From positions 1 through 63,979 of the forward strand of contig NZ_MUIO01000007.1 of the NCBI RefSeq assembly GCF_002087235.1: DNA of 63,979 nucleotides, in the 5' to 3' direction. Shown in pieces: positions 47,125-56,465 of the stretch (position 1 is its first letter; every line of letters begins with the position of its first letter). The position numbers and the translations under genes are program-made. Under the pieces are notes generated by a model. The model searched no databases. It saw nothing but the letters and a program-made list of their open reading frames with translations, and was not told the origin of the DNA. The stretch comes from Pseudomonas floridensis. GTDB taxonomy: Bacteria; Pseudomonadota; Gammaproteobacteria; Pseudomonadales; Pseudomonadaceae.

Positions 47125-49893
47125 ATGAGCCAAGCACCCCTCGTCCTGGTGGACGGTTCTTCTTACCTCTATCGTGCCTTTCACGCGCTGCCGCCGCTGG
47201 CCACGTCCAAGGGGTTGCCGACTGGCGCCGTCAAAGGCGTGCTGAACATGCTCAAAAGCCTGCGTCGGCAATACCCGGACAGCCCGTTCGCAGTGGTGTT
47301 CGACGCCAAGGGCGGTACGTTTCGCGACGCGCTGTACACCGAGTACAAGGCCAATCGTCCGAGCATGCCGGATGACCTGCGCGTGCAGGTCGATCTGCTG
47401 CACGCCTGTGTCAAAGGCCTGGGCTACCCGCTGCTGTGCGTCGAAGGCGTGGAAGCGGATGATGTAATCGGCACCCTGGCACGCAGCAGCGCGGCGGCGG
47501 ACCGTCCGGTGATCATCTCCACCGGCGACAAGGACATGGCGCAACTGGTCGACGGTCACATTACGCTGGTCAACACCATGACCGGCAGTGTGCTGGACGT
47601 GGCGGGCGTGAAAGAGAAATTCGGGGTCGGTCCCGAGCACATCATCGATTATCTGGCGCTGATGGGCGACAAGGTCGACAACATTCCGGGCGTTCCCGGC
47701 GTGGGCGAGAAAACTGCGGTTGGCCTGCTGGTCGGTGTGGGCGGCGGTCTGAACGAGCTGTATGGCAACCTGGAGGCCGTGGCGACCCTGCCGATCCGTG
47801 GCGCCAAGACACTGGCTGCCAAGCTCGAAGAGCACCGCGCCATGGCGTTTCTGTCCTATGAGCTGGCGACCATCAAGATCGACGTGCCGCTGGACATCGA
47901 GCTGGACCAGTTGCATTGCGGCGAACCGGACCGTGACGCGCTGATGGAGCTGTACGCCGAGCTTGAGTTCAAGAGCTGGATCGAAGACCTGCAGCGCGAC
48001 GCCAAGCGTGCCGGCCAAGAGCTCGAAGTCATCAGCGAAGAGTCTGTGGTAGTCAAGGAAGCCGCGTACGAGGTCATCCTCGAGCAGGCGCAATTCGATG
48101 CATGGCTGAAGAAGCTCCACGCCGCGCCGCTGTTCGCGGTCGTCACCCAGAGCAATGGCACCGACGCCCAGCGTGCGCAGCTGGTTGGTCTGTCGTTCGC
48201 CATTCAGACCCACGAAGCGGCCTACATCCCACTGACTCACTCCTACATGGGCGTGCCGCAGCAACTGGACCGCGACACCGTGCTCAAGGCGCTCAAGCCG
48301 CTGCTGGAAGACCCGAGCAAGATCAAGGTGGGTCAACACGCCAAGTTTGCGATCAACCTGCTCGCCAATTGCGCGATAGAGGGCGATCAGAGCCAGGGCA
48401 TTGACCTGCAAGGCGTCAGCTTCGACACGATCCTGGAATCCTATGTGCTCGACTCCACTGCCACGCGCCACGACCGCGACAGCCTGGTGGCCAAGTACCT
48501 GACGCACACACCGATCAACTTCCAGGACATTGCCGGTAAAGGCGCCAAGCAACTGACGTTCGATCAGATTGCGCTGGAACAGGCCGGGATTTACGCCGCC
48601 GAGGAAGCCGACCTGACCCTGCGTCTGCATGAAGTCTTCGAAGCCCGACTGGCGGCGATTCCGTCCCTGCAGCCGGTGCTGAACGAGATCGAGATGCCGC
48701 TGGTGCCGGTGCTGGCGCGCATCGAACGCCAGGGCGCGCTGGTCGACGCCAACCTGTTGGGCATCCAGAGCGTCGAGCTGGGTGACAAGATGACCGCGCT
48801 GGAGCGCGAGGCATTCGCCATCGCCGGTGAAGAGTTCAATCTGGGCTCGCCCAAGCAACTGGGCGTGATTCTCTACGAGAAGCTCGGCATGCCGATCATC
48901 AGCAAGACCGCCACTGGTCAGCCATCCACGGCCGAAGCCGTGCTCGCCGAATTGGCCGAGCAGGATTTCCCGCTGCCCAAGGTGTTGATGCAATACCGCT
49001 CCATGAGCAAGCTCAAGAGCACCTACACCGATCGTCTGCCTGAACAGATCAACCCGCGCACCGGGCGTATCCACACCTCTTACCATCAGGCGGTGGCGGT
49101 GACCGGACGCCTGTCTTCCAGTGATCCGAATCTGCAGAACATTCCGATTCGTACCGCTGAAGGCCGTCGCATTCGTCAGGCTTTCGTCGCGCCGAAGGGT
49201 TACAAGCTGCTGGCTGCCGACTATTCGCAGATCGAGCTGCGGATCATGGCGCATCTGGCCCAGGACGAAGGGCTGCTGCACGCGTTCCGTAACGATCTGG
49301 ACGTGCACCGGGCGACAGCGGCGGAAGTCTTCGGCGTAGAGCTGGAAAATGTAACCACCGACATGCGCCGTAGTGCCAAGGCAATCAACTTCGGTCTGAT
49401 CTACGGCATGAGCGCCTTCGGTCTGGCCAAGCAGATCGGCGTCGACCGCAAGCAATCGCAGGCGTACGTGGATCGTTACTTCGCGCGTTATCCAGGCGTG
49501 CTCGATTACATGGAGCGCACGCGGGCGCAGGCCGCTGAACAGGGTTTCGTGGAGACCATCTTCGGCCGGCGTCTGTACCTGCCGGACATCAACGCCAAGA
49601 ACCAGTCCTTGCGCAAGGGCGCCGAACGCATGGCGATCAACGCGCCAATGCAGGGCACCGCAGCCGATATCATCAAGAAAGCGATGGTGGCCGTGAACGG
49701 CTGGCTGGACGAGTCGGGGCTGGACGCACGAGTCATCCTTCAGGTGCACGACGAACTGGTGCTGGAAGTACGTGAAGATCTGGTCGATCAGATCAGCGAG
49801 CAGATCCGCCCGCACATGAGCGGCGCGGCCGAACTCGCAGTTCCACTGTTGGTGGAAGTTGGCGTGGGCAACAACTGGGACGAAGCACACTGA
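47125..49893 (+). CDS. polA: DNA polymerase I, apparently without an active proofreading site
   Basis: This 922-residue enzyme fills gaps and removes RNA primers. The 5' nuclease domain (residues 1-about 300) is intact (VFDAKGGTFRDALYTEYKANRP). The polymerase domain is intact (DYSQIELR at about 699, RRSAKAINFGLIYG, VHDEL). The 3'-5' exonuclease domain keeps its fold, but E. coli D355, E357, D424 and D501 correspond here to V340, Q342, A409 and E494. ATG 47125 is preferred over TTG 47113. An sRNA gene follows. Confidence 0.97.
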   Translation: MSQAPLVLVDGSSYLYRAFHALPPLATSKGLPTGAVKGVLNMLKSLRRQYPDSPFAVVFDAKGGTFRDALYTEYKANRPSMPDDLRVQVDLLHACVKGLGYPLLCVEGVEADDVIGTLARSSAAADRPVIISTGDKDMAQLVDGHITLVNTMTGSVLDVAGVKEKFGVGPEHIIDYLALMGDKVDNIPGVPGVGEKTAVGLLVGVGGGLNELYGNLEAVATLPIRGAKTLAAKLEEHRAMAFLSYELATIKIDVPLDIELDQLHCGEPDRDALMELYAELEFKSWIEDLQRDAKRAGQELEVISEESVVVKEAAYEVILEQAQFDAWLKKLHAAPLFAVVTQSNGTDAQRAQLVGLSFAIQTHEAAYIPLTHSYMGVPQQLDRDTVLKALKPLLEDPSKIKVGQHAKFAINLLANCAIEGDQSQGIDLQGVSFDTILESYVLDSTATRHDRDSLVAKYLTHTPINFQDIAGKGAKQLTFDQIALEQAGIYAAEEADLTLRLHEVFEARLAAIPSLQPVLNEIEMPLVPVLARIERQGALVDANLLGIQSVELGDKMTALEREAFAIAGEEFNLGSPKQLGVILYEKLGMPIISKTATGQPSTAEAVLAELAEQDFPLPKVLMQYRSMSKLKSTYTDRLPEQINPRTGRIHTSYHQAVAVTGRLSSSDPNLQNIPIRTAEGRRIRQAFVAPKGYKLLAADYSQIELRIMAHLAQDEGLLHAFRNDLDVHRATAAEVFGVELENVTTDMRRSAKAINFGLIYGMSAFGLAKQIGVDRKQSQAYVDRYFARYPGVLDYMERTRAQAAEQGFVETIFGRRLYLPDINAKNQSLRKGAERMAINAPMQGTAADIIKKAMVAVNGWLDESGLDARVILQVHDELVLEVREDLVDQISEQIRPHMSGAAELAVPLLVEVGVGNNWDEAH

Positions 49894-49963
49894 CGGCATA
49901 GTGGCGAACTTGTCATCAAGTTCGCCAATTGTTGTAGGAAATGTGAACTTTTCTTCATCGCTG

Positions 49964-49991
49964 GAACTTAACCCGCCGGACAGGAGTCAGA
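49964..49991 (+). promoter_or_regulatory. AlgU (sigma-22)-type promoter of the ErsA-like sRNA
   Basis: GAACTT (49964-49969), a 17-base spacer and TCAGA (49987-49991) resemble the AlgU consensus GAACTT-N16/17-TCTGA. Transcription would begin near 49998. ErsA of P. aeruginosa is known to be AlgU-driven. Confidence 0.75.
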
Positions 49992-49997
49992 ACTCGC

Positions 49998-50125
49998 GAT
50001 TGGTTGAAAAGCCACTCACGCTCCTATGTTGTGTTAAGTGTTGGCAGATATCCGGACCCCACCCTAAGGTCTGGACCTTGAACCCCGAACTTCCCCCTCC
50101 CCATACGAAGTCCGGGGTTTTTTTT
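49998..50125 (+). ncRNA. ersA: ErsA-like small RNA (Spot 42 position)
   Basis: This roughly 128-base transcript is predicted between polA and engB, the location of ErsA in P. aeruginosa and of spf in E. coli. It has an AlgU-type promoter upstream and ends in a terminator with an eight-T run. ErsA is an Hfq-dependent regulator linked to envelope stress and biofilm. The 5' end is estimated from the promoter. The identity is from location, promoter and terminator, not from a sequence match. Confidence 0.78.
50091..50125 (+). terminator. Terminator of the ErsA-like sRNA
   Basis: ACCCCGAACTT pairs, with one mismatch, with AAGTCCGGGGT, followed by TTTTTTTT. It is a typical Hfq-type sRNA end and lies just past the convergent engB stop. 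Confidence 0.85.
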
Positions 50126-50134
50126 GCCTGCGAT

Positions 50135-50770
50135 TTACTCGGCAGGCGCCTTGTCTTCCAGTTCCATCCAGTCGGCCAGCACGGTGTAGGCTTCTTCCAG
50201 GCCCATGCGCTTGGGGGCCGAGAACAGCTGGATGGTGACGGCTTCACCCCAGCCCTTGCGAATTTCCGACTGCACCTTGAGCAGCGTGTTCTTGGCCGCG
50301 CCATAGGTCAGCTTGTCGGCCTTGGTCAGCAGAATATGCATCGGCATCTTGCTCGCCACGGCCCAGTCCAGCATCAGCAGGTCGAAATCGGTCATCGGAT
50401 GGCGGATGTCCATCATCAGGATCAGACCTTTCAGACTTTCGCGACTGCCCAGATAGGCTTCCAGGTGACGCTGCCAGTGTTGTTTGAGCGGGATGGGCAC
50501 TTTGGCGTAGCCGTAACCCGGCAGGTCGACCAGACGGCGATCCTCGTCCAGGCCGAAGAAGTTCAGCAACTGGGTACGCCCCGGCGTCTTGGAGGTGCGG
50601 GCCAGGCTGGCGTGAGTCAGGGTGTTCAGCGCGCTGGATTTGCCCGCATTGGAGCGACCGGCGAACGCGACTTCAAAACCCTCGTCGTCGGGGCATTGGT
50701 CGACCTTGGCGGCGCTGAGCATGAACGTGGCCTGTTGGCACAGACCGAGGATGGGGTTTTTGAGTTGCAT
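50135..50770 (-). CDS. engB: Ribosome biogenesis GTPase EngB (YsxC/YihA)
   Basis: This 211-residue GTPase helps assemble the 50S subunit. G1 is GRSNAGKSS (near residue 36), G3 is [10 protein letters not shown]4 is TKAD. The start at 50770 (MQLKNPILG) fits family N-termini; a longer frame to 50965 runs into promoter-like sequence. It converges on the ErsA-like sRNA, with 9 bp between ends. Confidence 0.95.
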   Translation of the reverse strand: MQLKNPILGLCQQATFMLSAAKVDQCPDDEGFEVAFAGRSNAGKSSALNTLTHASLARTSKTPGRTQLLNFFGLDEDRRLVDLPGYGYAKVPIPLKQHWQRHLEAYLGSRESLKGLILMMDIRHPMTDFDLLMLDWAVASKMPMHILLTKADKLTYGAAKNTLLKVQSEIRKGWGEAVTIQLFSAPKRMGLEEAYTVLADWMELEDKAPAE

Positions 50771-51124
50771 GTGATTTCCGGTGAAGGCCTTGCCTGCAAG
50801 GCGTGCGGCAAGAGGTGTCGTTTCCGTTTGGGTAGCGCGAGTATATAATGCCGCAAATTTTGTGTGTGCTTTCGTCTCCCGGCGGGAGCAGGCACAGTCA
50901 AGCGAGATCAATATGCGCATTAGAACGCAGTCCGCTTTCAACCTGAAAGGTTTTTGCTGATTCATCGGGCTTCAGGGCAGCTTGTCACCGGGTCAAAAAG
51001 CGATGCCATTGCGCTGTGTGGAACGTGCAAGGGCAACAGCGGCCTGGATTTGCCGACTATTCTTCCGGTTGAGCGAGTCATGGGCTACCCGACTTTTCAC
51101 CCTCTTGGCTGATCGGATGACTTG
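50771..51124. other. Divergent engB-cc4 gap with a cytochrome-like open stretch
   Basis: This 354-bp gap has a TATAATG element at about 50843-50849. From 50924 to 51113 a plus-strand frame without a start codon reads LCGTCKGNSGL near its middle, close to the CGACHGPDGNS haem site of the next gene but with Lys in place of His. It may be a decayed cytochrome copy. No intact gene is supported. Confidence 0.4.
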
Positions 51125-51739
51125 ATGAAAACACCATTTCTGAGTCTGCTGCTAGCATTGGGTCTTTGCGCCTCCTCCCACGCTGCCGACCCGGCAGGCG
51201 ATGCCGCCGCTGGACAGGCGAAGACTGCCGTCTGCGGCGCGTGTCACGGTCCCGACGGCAACAGCCTGGCGCCCAACTTCCCCAAACTGGCCGGTCAGGG
51301 TGAGCGCTACCTGCTCAAGCAGTTGCGCGAGATCAAGGACGGCAAGCGTGTGGTCGTGGAAATGACCGGCATGCTGAACAACCTCTCTGATCAGGATCTT
51401 GCGGACATTTCCGCCTATTACGCTCGCCAGAAAGGCAGTATCGGTGCCGCATCCCCGGACCTTGTGGCGCGCGGCGAAGCGTTGTTCCGTGGCGGCAAGC
51501 TGGATCAGGGTTTGCCCGCCTGCACAGGCTGTCACTTGCCCGATGGCACTGGCAACGCGCAAGCCGGTTTCCCGCATTTGAGCGGTCAGCACGCCGATTA
51601 CATCAAAAAGCAGCTAACGGCTTTCCGCGAGGGCGATCGCACCAACGATGGCGATACCATGGTGATGCGCGCCATCGCTGCAAAACTCAGTAACAAGGAT
51701 ATCGAAGCGCTGGCGCAGTATATTCAGGGGCTGCACTGA
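51125..51739 (+). CDS. cc4: Dihaem cytochrome c4
   Basis: This 204-residue periplasmic protein has a signal peptide (MKTPFLSLLLALGLCASSHA) and two cytochrome c domains with CGACH (near residue 37) and CTGCH (near residue 136). Each haem has a Met ligand. Cytochrome c4 donates electrons to terminal oxidases. The ATG 51125 start is preferred over a TTG one codon earlier. dsbA follows after a terminator and a 177-bp gap. Confidence 0.94.
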   Translation: MKTPFLSLLLALGLCASSHAADPAGDAAAGQAKTAVCGACHGPDGNSLAPNFPKLAGQGERYLLKQLREIKDGKRVVVEMTGMLNNLSDQDLADISAYYARQKGSIGAASPDLVARGEALFRGGKLDQGLPACTGCHLPDGTGNAQAGFPHLSGQHADYIKKQLTAFREGDRTNDGDTMVMRAIAAKLSNKDIEALAQYIQGLH

Positions 51740-51792
51740 GCCGAGCCGGGGGTTATAGCTCTGCGGGACATGACCTGCTTCACGACATATGC

Positions 51793-51822
51793 AAAAAGGG
51801 CCATCACCGCTGCCCTTTTTTC
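51793..51822 (+). terminator. Terminator after cytochrome c4
   Basis: AAAAAGGGC (51793-51801) pairs with GCCCTTTTT (51812-51820) across a ten-base loop, followed by T. It separates cc4 from dsbA. Confidence 0.82.
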
Positions 51823-51916
51823 CGGTGGCCAGCGTTACACTAACGAAACTCAAGCTTTCGCGACCGGTCGAAACCACCGTCGCTGTAAGGCGATTCAATC
51901 TGTCCAGGAGTAAAGC

Positions 51917-52561
51917 ATGCGTAATCTGATCATCAGCGCCGCGCTGGTTGCCGCCAGTCTGTTCGGTATGACCGCTCAAGCTGCCGAGCCGGTCCAGGCA
52001 GGCAAGCAATACGTCGAGCTCAGCAGCCCTGTGCCTGTCAAAGAGCCAGGCAAGATCGAAGTGGTGGAGCTGTTCTGGTACGGCTGCCCGCATTGCTACG
52101 CGTTCGAGCCAAAAATCAATCCGTGGGCTGAAAAGCTGCCGTCCGATGTCAATTTCGTGCGCATTCCCGCCATGATCGGTGGCTCGTGGGACGCCCACGG
52201 CCAACTGTTCATCACCTTGGACACCATGGGTGTAGAGCACAAGGTTCACGCTGCAGTATTCAACGCGATCCAGAAAGAGCACAAACAACTGACCAAGCCT
52301 GAGGACATGGCTGATTTCGTCGCCACCCAAGGCATCGACAGACAGAAGTTTCTCGATACGTTCAATTCGTTCGCTGTGACAGGCGAGATGAAGAAGGCCA
52401 GAGAGCTGGCCCAAAAGTACGGCGTACAGGGTGTTCCAACCATGATCGTTAATGGTAAGTACCGCTTCGACATTGGTTCTGCCGGTGGTCCCGACGAGGC
52501 CTTGCAGGTGGCTGACCAGCTGATCGCCAAAGAGCGAGCGGCCAATCAGGCGAAGCAGTAA
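51917..52561 (+). CDS. dsbA: Thiol:disulfide interchange protein DsbA
   Basis: This 214-residue periplasmic oxidase introduces disulfides into exported proteins. A signal peptide (MRNLIISAALVAASLFGMTAQA) precedes the thioredoxin fold with active site CPHC (residues 57-60, FWYGCPHCYAF) and the cis-Pro GVPTMIV. CCAGGAG lies before ATG. It is followed within 10 bp by an endonuclease/phosphatase-family gene and then the diguanylate cyclase, so the three may be cotranscribed. Confidence 0.95.
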   Translation: MRNLIISAALVAASLFGMTAQAAEPVQAGKQYVELSSPVPVKEPGKIEVVELFWYGCPHCYAFEPKINPWAEKLPSDVNFVRIPAMIGGSWDAHGQLFITLDTMGVEHKVHAAVFNAIQKEHKQLTKPEDMADFVATQGIDRQKFLDTFNSFAVTGEMKKARELAQKYGVQGVPTMIVNGKYRFDIGSAGGPDEALQVADQLIAKERAANQAKQ

Positions 52562-52570
52562 GCGCCTGTC

Positions 52571-53446
52571 ATGGGCCGCTGGGGTAAGGGCACAGAACGC
52601 GTCGTTGGCCTGCATGATCCGCGGGTCAACGAGCATCATCTGAGCAAAAGCGGGCTGCCTGAAGACGGCAGGTTGCGGCTGCTCAGTTTCAATATTCAGG
52701 TCGGTATCAGCACCGAGCGCTATCGGCATTACCTGACGCGCAGTTGGCAACACTTGTTGCCGCATGTCGGGCGTGCGGGCAATCTGAAGAAGATAGGCGA
52801 TCTGCTCCACGATTACGATCTGGTTGCCTTGCAGGAAGTCGATGGCGGCAGCATGCGCTCCGGCTTCGTCAATCAGGTCGAGCACCTCGCTCAGCTGGGT
52901 GCCTTTCCGTACTGGTATCAGCAACTCAACCGCAACCTTGGCCGACTCGCCCAGCACAGCAACGGTGTGCTGAGCCGTCTGCGCCCGGCCAAGATCGAAG
53001 ATCACCCGCTGCCAGGTCCCGCCGGGCGTGGTGCGATTCTGGTGCGTTTTGGCGAAGGCGACGACGCGCTGGTGGTGGTCATGATGCACCTCGCGCTCGG
53101 GACTCGTACCCGCACGCGTCAACTCGCCTACATTCGCGAACTGATCGGCGGCTATCGTCATCAGGTTCTGATGGGCGACATGAACACCCATGCCAACGAT
53201 CTGCTGGAGCATTCGCCGTTGCGTGACCTGGGGCTGCTGGCCCCACAGATCGAAGCGACGTTCCCCAGTTGGCGGCCACAACGCTGCCTCGACCACATTC
53301 TGCTCAGCCCGACGCTGACGCTTGAACGCGTTCAAGTGCTGGCCCAACCCATTTCCGATCACCTGCCGGTTGCTGTCGAGATTCGCCTGCCTGCTTCACT
53401 GTGTGGGGACTCGCTGCCTGTGCCCTCTGGTGGAAGCCTTGCATGA
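52571..53446 (+). CDS. Endonuclease/exonuclease/phosphatase family protein
   Basis: This 291-residue protein has the EEP fold: RLLSFNIQVGI (Asn) and LVALQEVDGGS (catalytic Glu) in the first half, then VVMMHLALGTRTRTRQL, LMGDMNTH (Asp-Asn) and a C-terminal SDHLPVAVEI (Asp-His). All active-site positions appear present. The substrate could be nucleic acid, lipid or phosphoester. No signal peptide is seen. Its stop overlaps the DGC start (ATGA), so coupling is likely. Confidence 0.88.
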   Translation: MGRWGKGTERVVGLHDPRVNEHHLSKSGLPEDGRLRLLSFNIQVGISTERYRHYLTRSWQHLLPHVGRAGNLKKIGDLLHDYDLVALQEVDGGSMRSGFVNQVEHLAQLGAFPYWYQQLNRNLGRLAQHSNGVLSRLRPAKIEDHPLPGPAGRGAILVRFGEGDDALVVVMMHLALGTRTRTRQLAYIRELIGGYRHQVLMGDMNTHANDLLEHSPLRDLGLLAPQIEATFPSWRPQRCLDHILLSPTLTLERVQVLAQPISDHLPVAVEIRLPASLCGDSLPVPSGGSLA

Positions 53447-55527
53447 GCGACGACGCGGAGCGTTGGAAAGAGAAGTACCTCAAGGGCATCGAACAGCAGG
53501 ATAAGCTTGAAAAGCGCTGGGATGCGCGGCTCGACCTGCTACGCCGGGGTCTGGTGCGAAGCAGTCTGGCGGCGGAAGGCTCCGACCGCGCCGTTGACGA
53601 ATGCATGAAGGAAATGCGCGAAATTGTGCGCAAGGACGACATGGACGCCGGCCTGGCGGCCCTGATCCCTCGTCTGGAAAAAGCGGTGCTGGACTCCGAG
53701 CATCGCCGCGAAGTGCGGGTTGGTCAGATCAGCACCGCCTTGACCGCTCTGGTCACGCAACTGCAAGCCTTGCCGCTGCCGCGGGACGTGCGCAAACCGC
53801 TCAAACGTTTTGCCAAAGACCTTGAAGAGCGTGCCTCTCAGACCCGTGAACTGCCGGTGCTGTTAAGTGAGCTGAGTGGCTTGCAGGGCAAGGCGCTGAC
53901 CCTGATGGAAAAGCCTGAAGAAGGCCACCGGCCGGGCTTGCTGGAGCGTCTGTTCGGCGCGCGCGATGAGCATGGCGAGGGTCATCCTCATCCTGACGCA
54001 GCGGTGCAGCCTGCACGTCCGGATCAGCTTGATCATGCAGACGCTCATGAATCTGCTCTCGAACCTGAGCCCTCCTCGACCGGATCGCAGGCACACGATC
54101 AGTCGGCTCCACCGGTATTGCCCGTTGAGCGATCCGTTATTGTGACTGAGCAACCCGTCGCAGCGCCTGAAATAGCTGCCGCGCCCGATCTCCACCTTCC
54201 CGCTGATGTTGGCGGCGATGCGTCGGATGCCGATCCTGTCCCGCCGTTGAACGACACGCAGCCCGCCCCGCTGATTGTCGAGGCGGTGCCGTCACATGAG
54301 GTTTCAGCGGAGATCGACACGGAAAACTGGCTGACGCCCACGCCCACTGTGCCCTTTGAGCACAGGTCTGCGCCGGTCAGTCCGACGGTCGAGCCCGGAG
54401 ACGAGGCCGACGGCGAAACAGCTGAAGAGGCTGAAGAGGCCGCAGATGATGGCTATGCCCTGCCCTCCGCGCCGGAGCCCAGCTACAGCTCGGTTGCGGC
54501 GCACATCGAAGAAACCCTGTTGGGGCTGCTTTCCGATCTGACCCTGTCCGAGCACTACCGGCCACAGGTCGAAGCCATGCAGTTGCGGCTCAGACACGGA
54601 TTGAACTGGTACGAATTGCTGCCGATTCTCGATGACCTGGCCGTGTTGATGCTGGCCATCAACAACGGCGGCCAGCAGGAATTCGGCATTTACCTCAAGC
54701 AATTGAACGAGCGTCTCGAGTCTTTTCAAAGCCATCTGCAGGCCGCCAGCGAGGACCATGCCGAAGGTCAGTCTTCAGCGCGCGACCTGAACGAACAGTT
54801 GCGCGAACAAGTCGGCGGCCTGCAAAGCAGCGTTCAGGATGCGTCCGATCTGCCCAGCCTCAAGCTGGTGCTGGACAATCGTCTGGAAGGCTTGCTCAGC
54901 ACGATGGATGACTACCAGCGCAAGCGGGACGCACGTGAGCAGGAGGTCGCCTCACGCCTGCAAAGTCTGGCGGCCCGTGTGGCGACCATGGAGCAGGAAG
55001 CATTGGGCTTCCGGACCAATCTGGAAGAGCAACGGCAGAAAGCGCTGATCGATCCGCTGACCGGGCTGCCCAACCGGGCAGCATGGAGTGAGCGTCTTGA
55101 GCAGCAGATGAGTCTCTGGCAGCAGCGCCAGGACAGCCTGCTGGTCGGGATACTGGATCTGGATCATTTCAAGCGTATCAATGACGGTTACGGGCATCTG
55201 GCAGGCGATAAAGTGTTGAAGATCGTCGCTGGCGTTCTCAAGAAGCGCCTGCGTCCCGACGATTTTCTCGCCCGCTTTGGCGGTGAAGAGTTCGTTGTGC
55301 TGATGCCCGCCACACCGGTTACTAATGGGCTGAGCCTGCTCGATGAGCTGCGCGAATCGGTTGAGCTCTGCCCATTCCATTTCAAGGGTGAACGCGTCAC
55401 TGTCACGGTGTCCATGGGCGTGACGGCGTTTCGCGTTGGCGAGCGTAGTGACGTGGCCATCAAGCGCGCCGATCAGGCGTTGTACCGGGCCAAGGAAAAT
55501 GGCCGAAACCGCGTTGAACAGGGTTGA
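53443..55527 (+). CDS. dgcH: GGDEF diguanylate cyclase (DgcH-like)
   Basis: This 694-residue protein makes c-di-GMP. The C-terminal GGDEF domain has GGEEF at residues 613-617 and the inhibitory I-site RPDD at 604-607, so it should be active and product-inhibited. The N-terminal about 550 residues are helical with an acidic, Pro-rich linker (residues about 180-350) and no membrane segment. P. aeruginosa DgcH (PA5487) occupies the corresponding place. It overlaps the upstream gene by 4 bp. Confidence 0.92.
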   Translation: MSDDAERWKEKYLKGIEQQDKLEKRWDARLDLLRRGLVRSSLAAEGSDRAVDECMKEMREIVRKDDMDAGLAALIPRLEKAVLDSEHRREVRVGQISTALTALVTQLQALPLPRDVRKPLKRFAKDLEERASQTRELPVLLSELSGLQGKALTLMEKPEEGHRPGLLERLFGARDEHGEGHPHPDAAVQPARPDQLDHADAHESALEPEPSSTGSQAHDQSAPPVLPVERSVIVTEQPVAAPEIAAAPDLHLPADVGGDASDADPVPPLNDTQPAPLIVEAVPSHEVSAEIDTENWLTPTPTVPFEHRSAPVSPTVEPGDEADGETAEEAEEAADDGYALPSAPEPSYSSVAAHIEETLLGLLSDLTLSEHYRPQVEAMQLRLRHGLNWYELLPILDDLAVLMLAINNGGQQEFGIYLKQLNERLESFQSHLQAASEDHAEGQSSARDLNEQLREQVGGLQSSVQDASDLPSLKLVLDNRLEGLLSTMDDYQRKRDAREQEVASRLQSLAARVATMEQEALGFRTNLEEQRQKALIDPLTGLPNRAAWSERLEQQMSLWQQRQDSLLVGILDLDHFKRINDGYGHLAGDKVLKIVAGVLKKRLRPDDFLARFGGEEFVVLMPATPVTNGLSLLDELRESVELCPFHFKGERVTVTVSMGVTAFRVGERSDVAIKRADQALYRAKENGRNRVEQG

Positions 55528-55623
55528 CTGAAACATCCAGACTTGACTGAGCTGGTTACAAAGCAGCTATCGCGGCGCTTTTTGTTATGATGTTGCATTC
55601 TCCACGGACGTAGTCTGATCCTC

Positions 55624-56403
55624 ATGAAGCTGTATTTCTCTGCTCTTCTCCTGCTCGTTCTGACGGCCTGCTCCAGTGGCCCAAGGCTGGACACCAGTCA
55701 CCCGTCGGTGAATTTCGACAACCGTATTCAATACGTGGTCATGCATTACACCTCCACCTCTCTGGAGCGCTCGCTCCAGTTGCTGACGCATGGCGAGGTC
55801 AGCAGTCACTACCTGATCGGCGATGACAAACAGGCGACCATCTACAAGCTGGTCGATGAAGGGGCGCGTGCGTGGCATGCCGGGGAAAGTGAGTGGGATG
55901 GCCGCACCTGGTTGAATTCCAGCTCGATCGGGATCGAAATCGTCAATCCCGGCTACACCGAAACTCCGACCGGTCGCCTGTGGTATCCCTATACCGACGC
56001 GCAGTACGAGTCGATCAAGGTATTGCTCAAGGATATCGTCAAACGTAACAAGATCGACCCCAGACACATCATCGGCCACAGCGATATTGCGCCGTCGCGC
56101 AAGCTCGATCCGGGTCCGCTGTTTCCCTGGAAGCGTCTGGCTGCGGACGGTCTTGGCGTCTGGCCCGACGAACGGCTGGTGGCGCAACAGCAAGCTTCGA
56201 TGATGAACAACCTGCCCACCATCAGCTGGTTTCAGCAGCAATTGGCACGCCTGGGTTACACAACGCCTCAGACTGGCGAGCTGGACCTCGCCACCCGGCA
56301 GGTTCTGGCAGCGTTCCAGATGCATTACCGCCCTGCCCGTTTCGACGGCGAGCCAGATGCGCAAAGCGCGGCCATCCTGCAGGTGCTCAACCGCACTCGC
56401 TGA
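55624..56403 (+). CDS. ampDh2: N-acetylmuramoyl-L-alanine amidase, AmpDh2-like lipoprotein
   Basis: This 259-residue lipoprotein (lipobox LTAC, Cys16) has the amidase-2 zinc motif: His in VVMHYTST, then later IIGHSDIAPSRKLDPGPLFPW with His and Asp. A C-terminal peptidoglycan-binding domain follows (residues about 195-255). It cleaves peptidoglycan stem peptides in the periplasm. AmpDh2 homologues also influence beta-lactamase induction. It lies between DGC and EAL genes on the same strand. Confidence 0.92.
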   Translation: MKLYFSALLLLVLTACSSGPRLDTSHPSVNFDNRIQYVVMHYTSTSLERSLQLLTHGEVSSHYLIGDDKQATIYKLVDEGARAWHAGESEWDGRTWLNSSSIGIEIVNPGYTETPTGRLWYPYTDAQYESIKVLLKDIVKRNKIDPRHIIGHSDIAPSRKLDPGPLFPWKRLAADGLGVWPDERLVAQQQASMMNNLPTISWFQQQLARLGYTTPQTGELDLATRQVLAAFQMHYRPARFDGEPDAQSAAILQVLNRTR

Positions 56404-56465
56404 GCGCGAGCTATATCCGCGCTTGTTGCTATAACTGATGGGTACTCTTGCCTGAGTATCCATCG

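Noticed and set aside
47089..49899. 936-codon open frame antisense to polA
   Set aside because: It mirrors a GC-rich gene in the opposite phase; composition is Gln/His/Val-rich with no domain. The polA frame is certain.
51614..53362. 582-codon open frame antisense to dsbA and the EEP gene
   Set aside because: It covers three well-supported genes on the other strand and has no recognisable motif.
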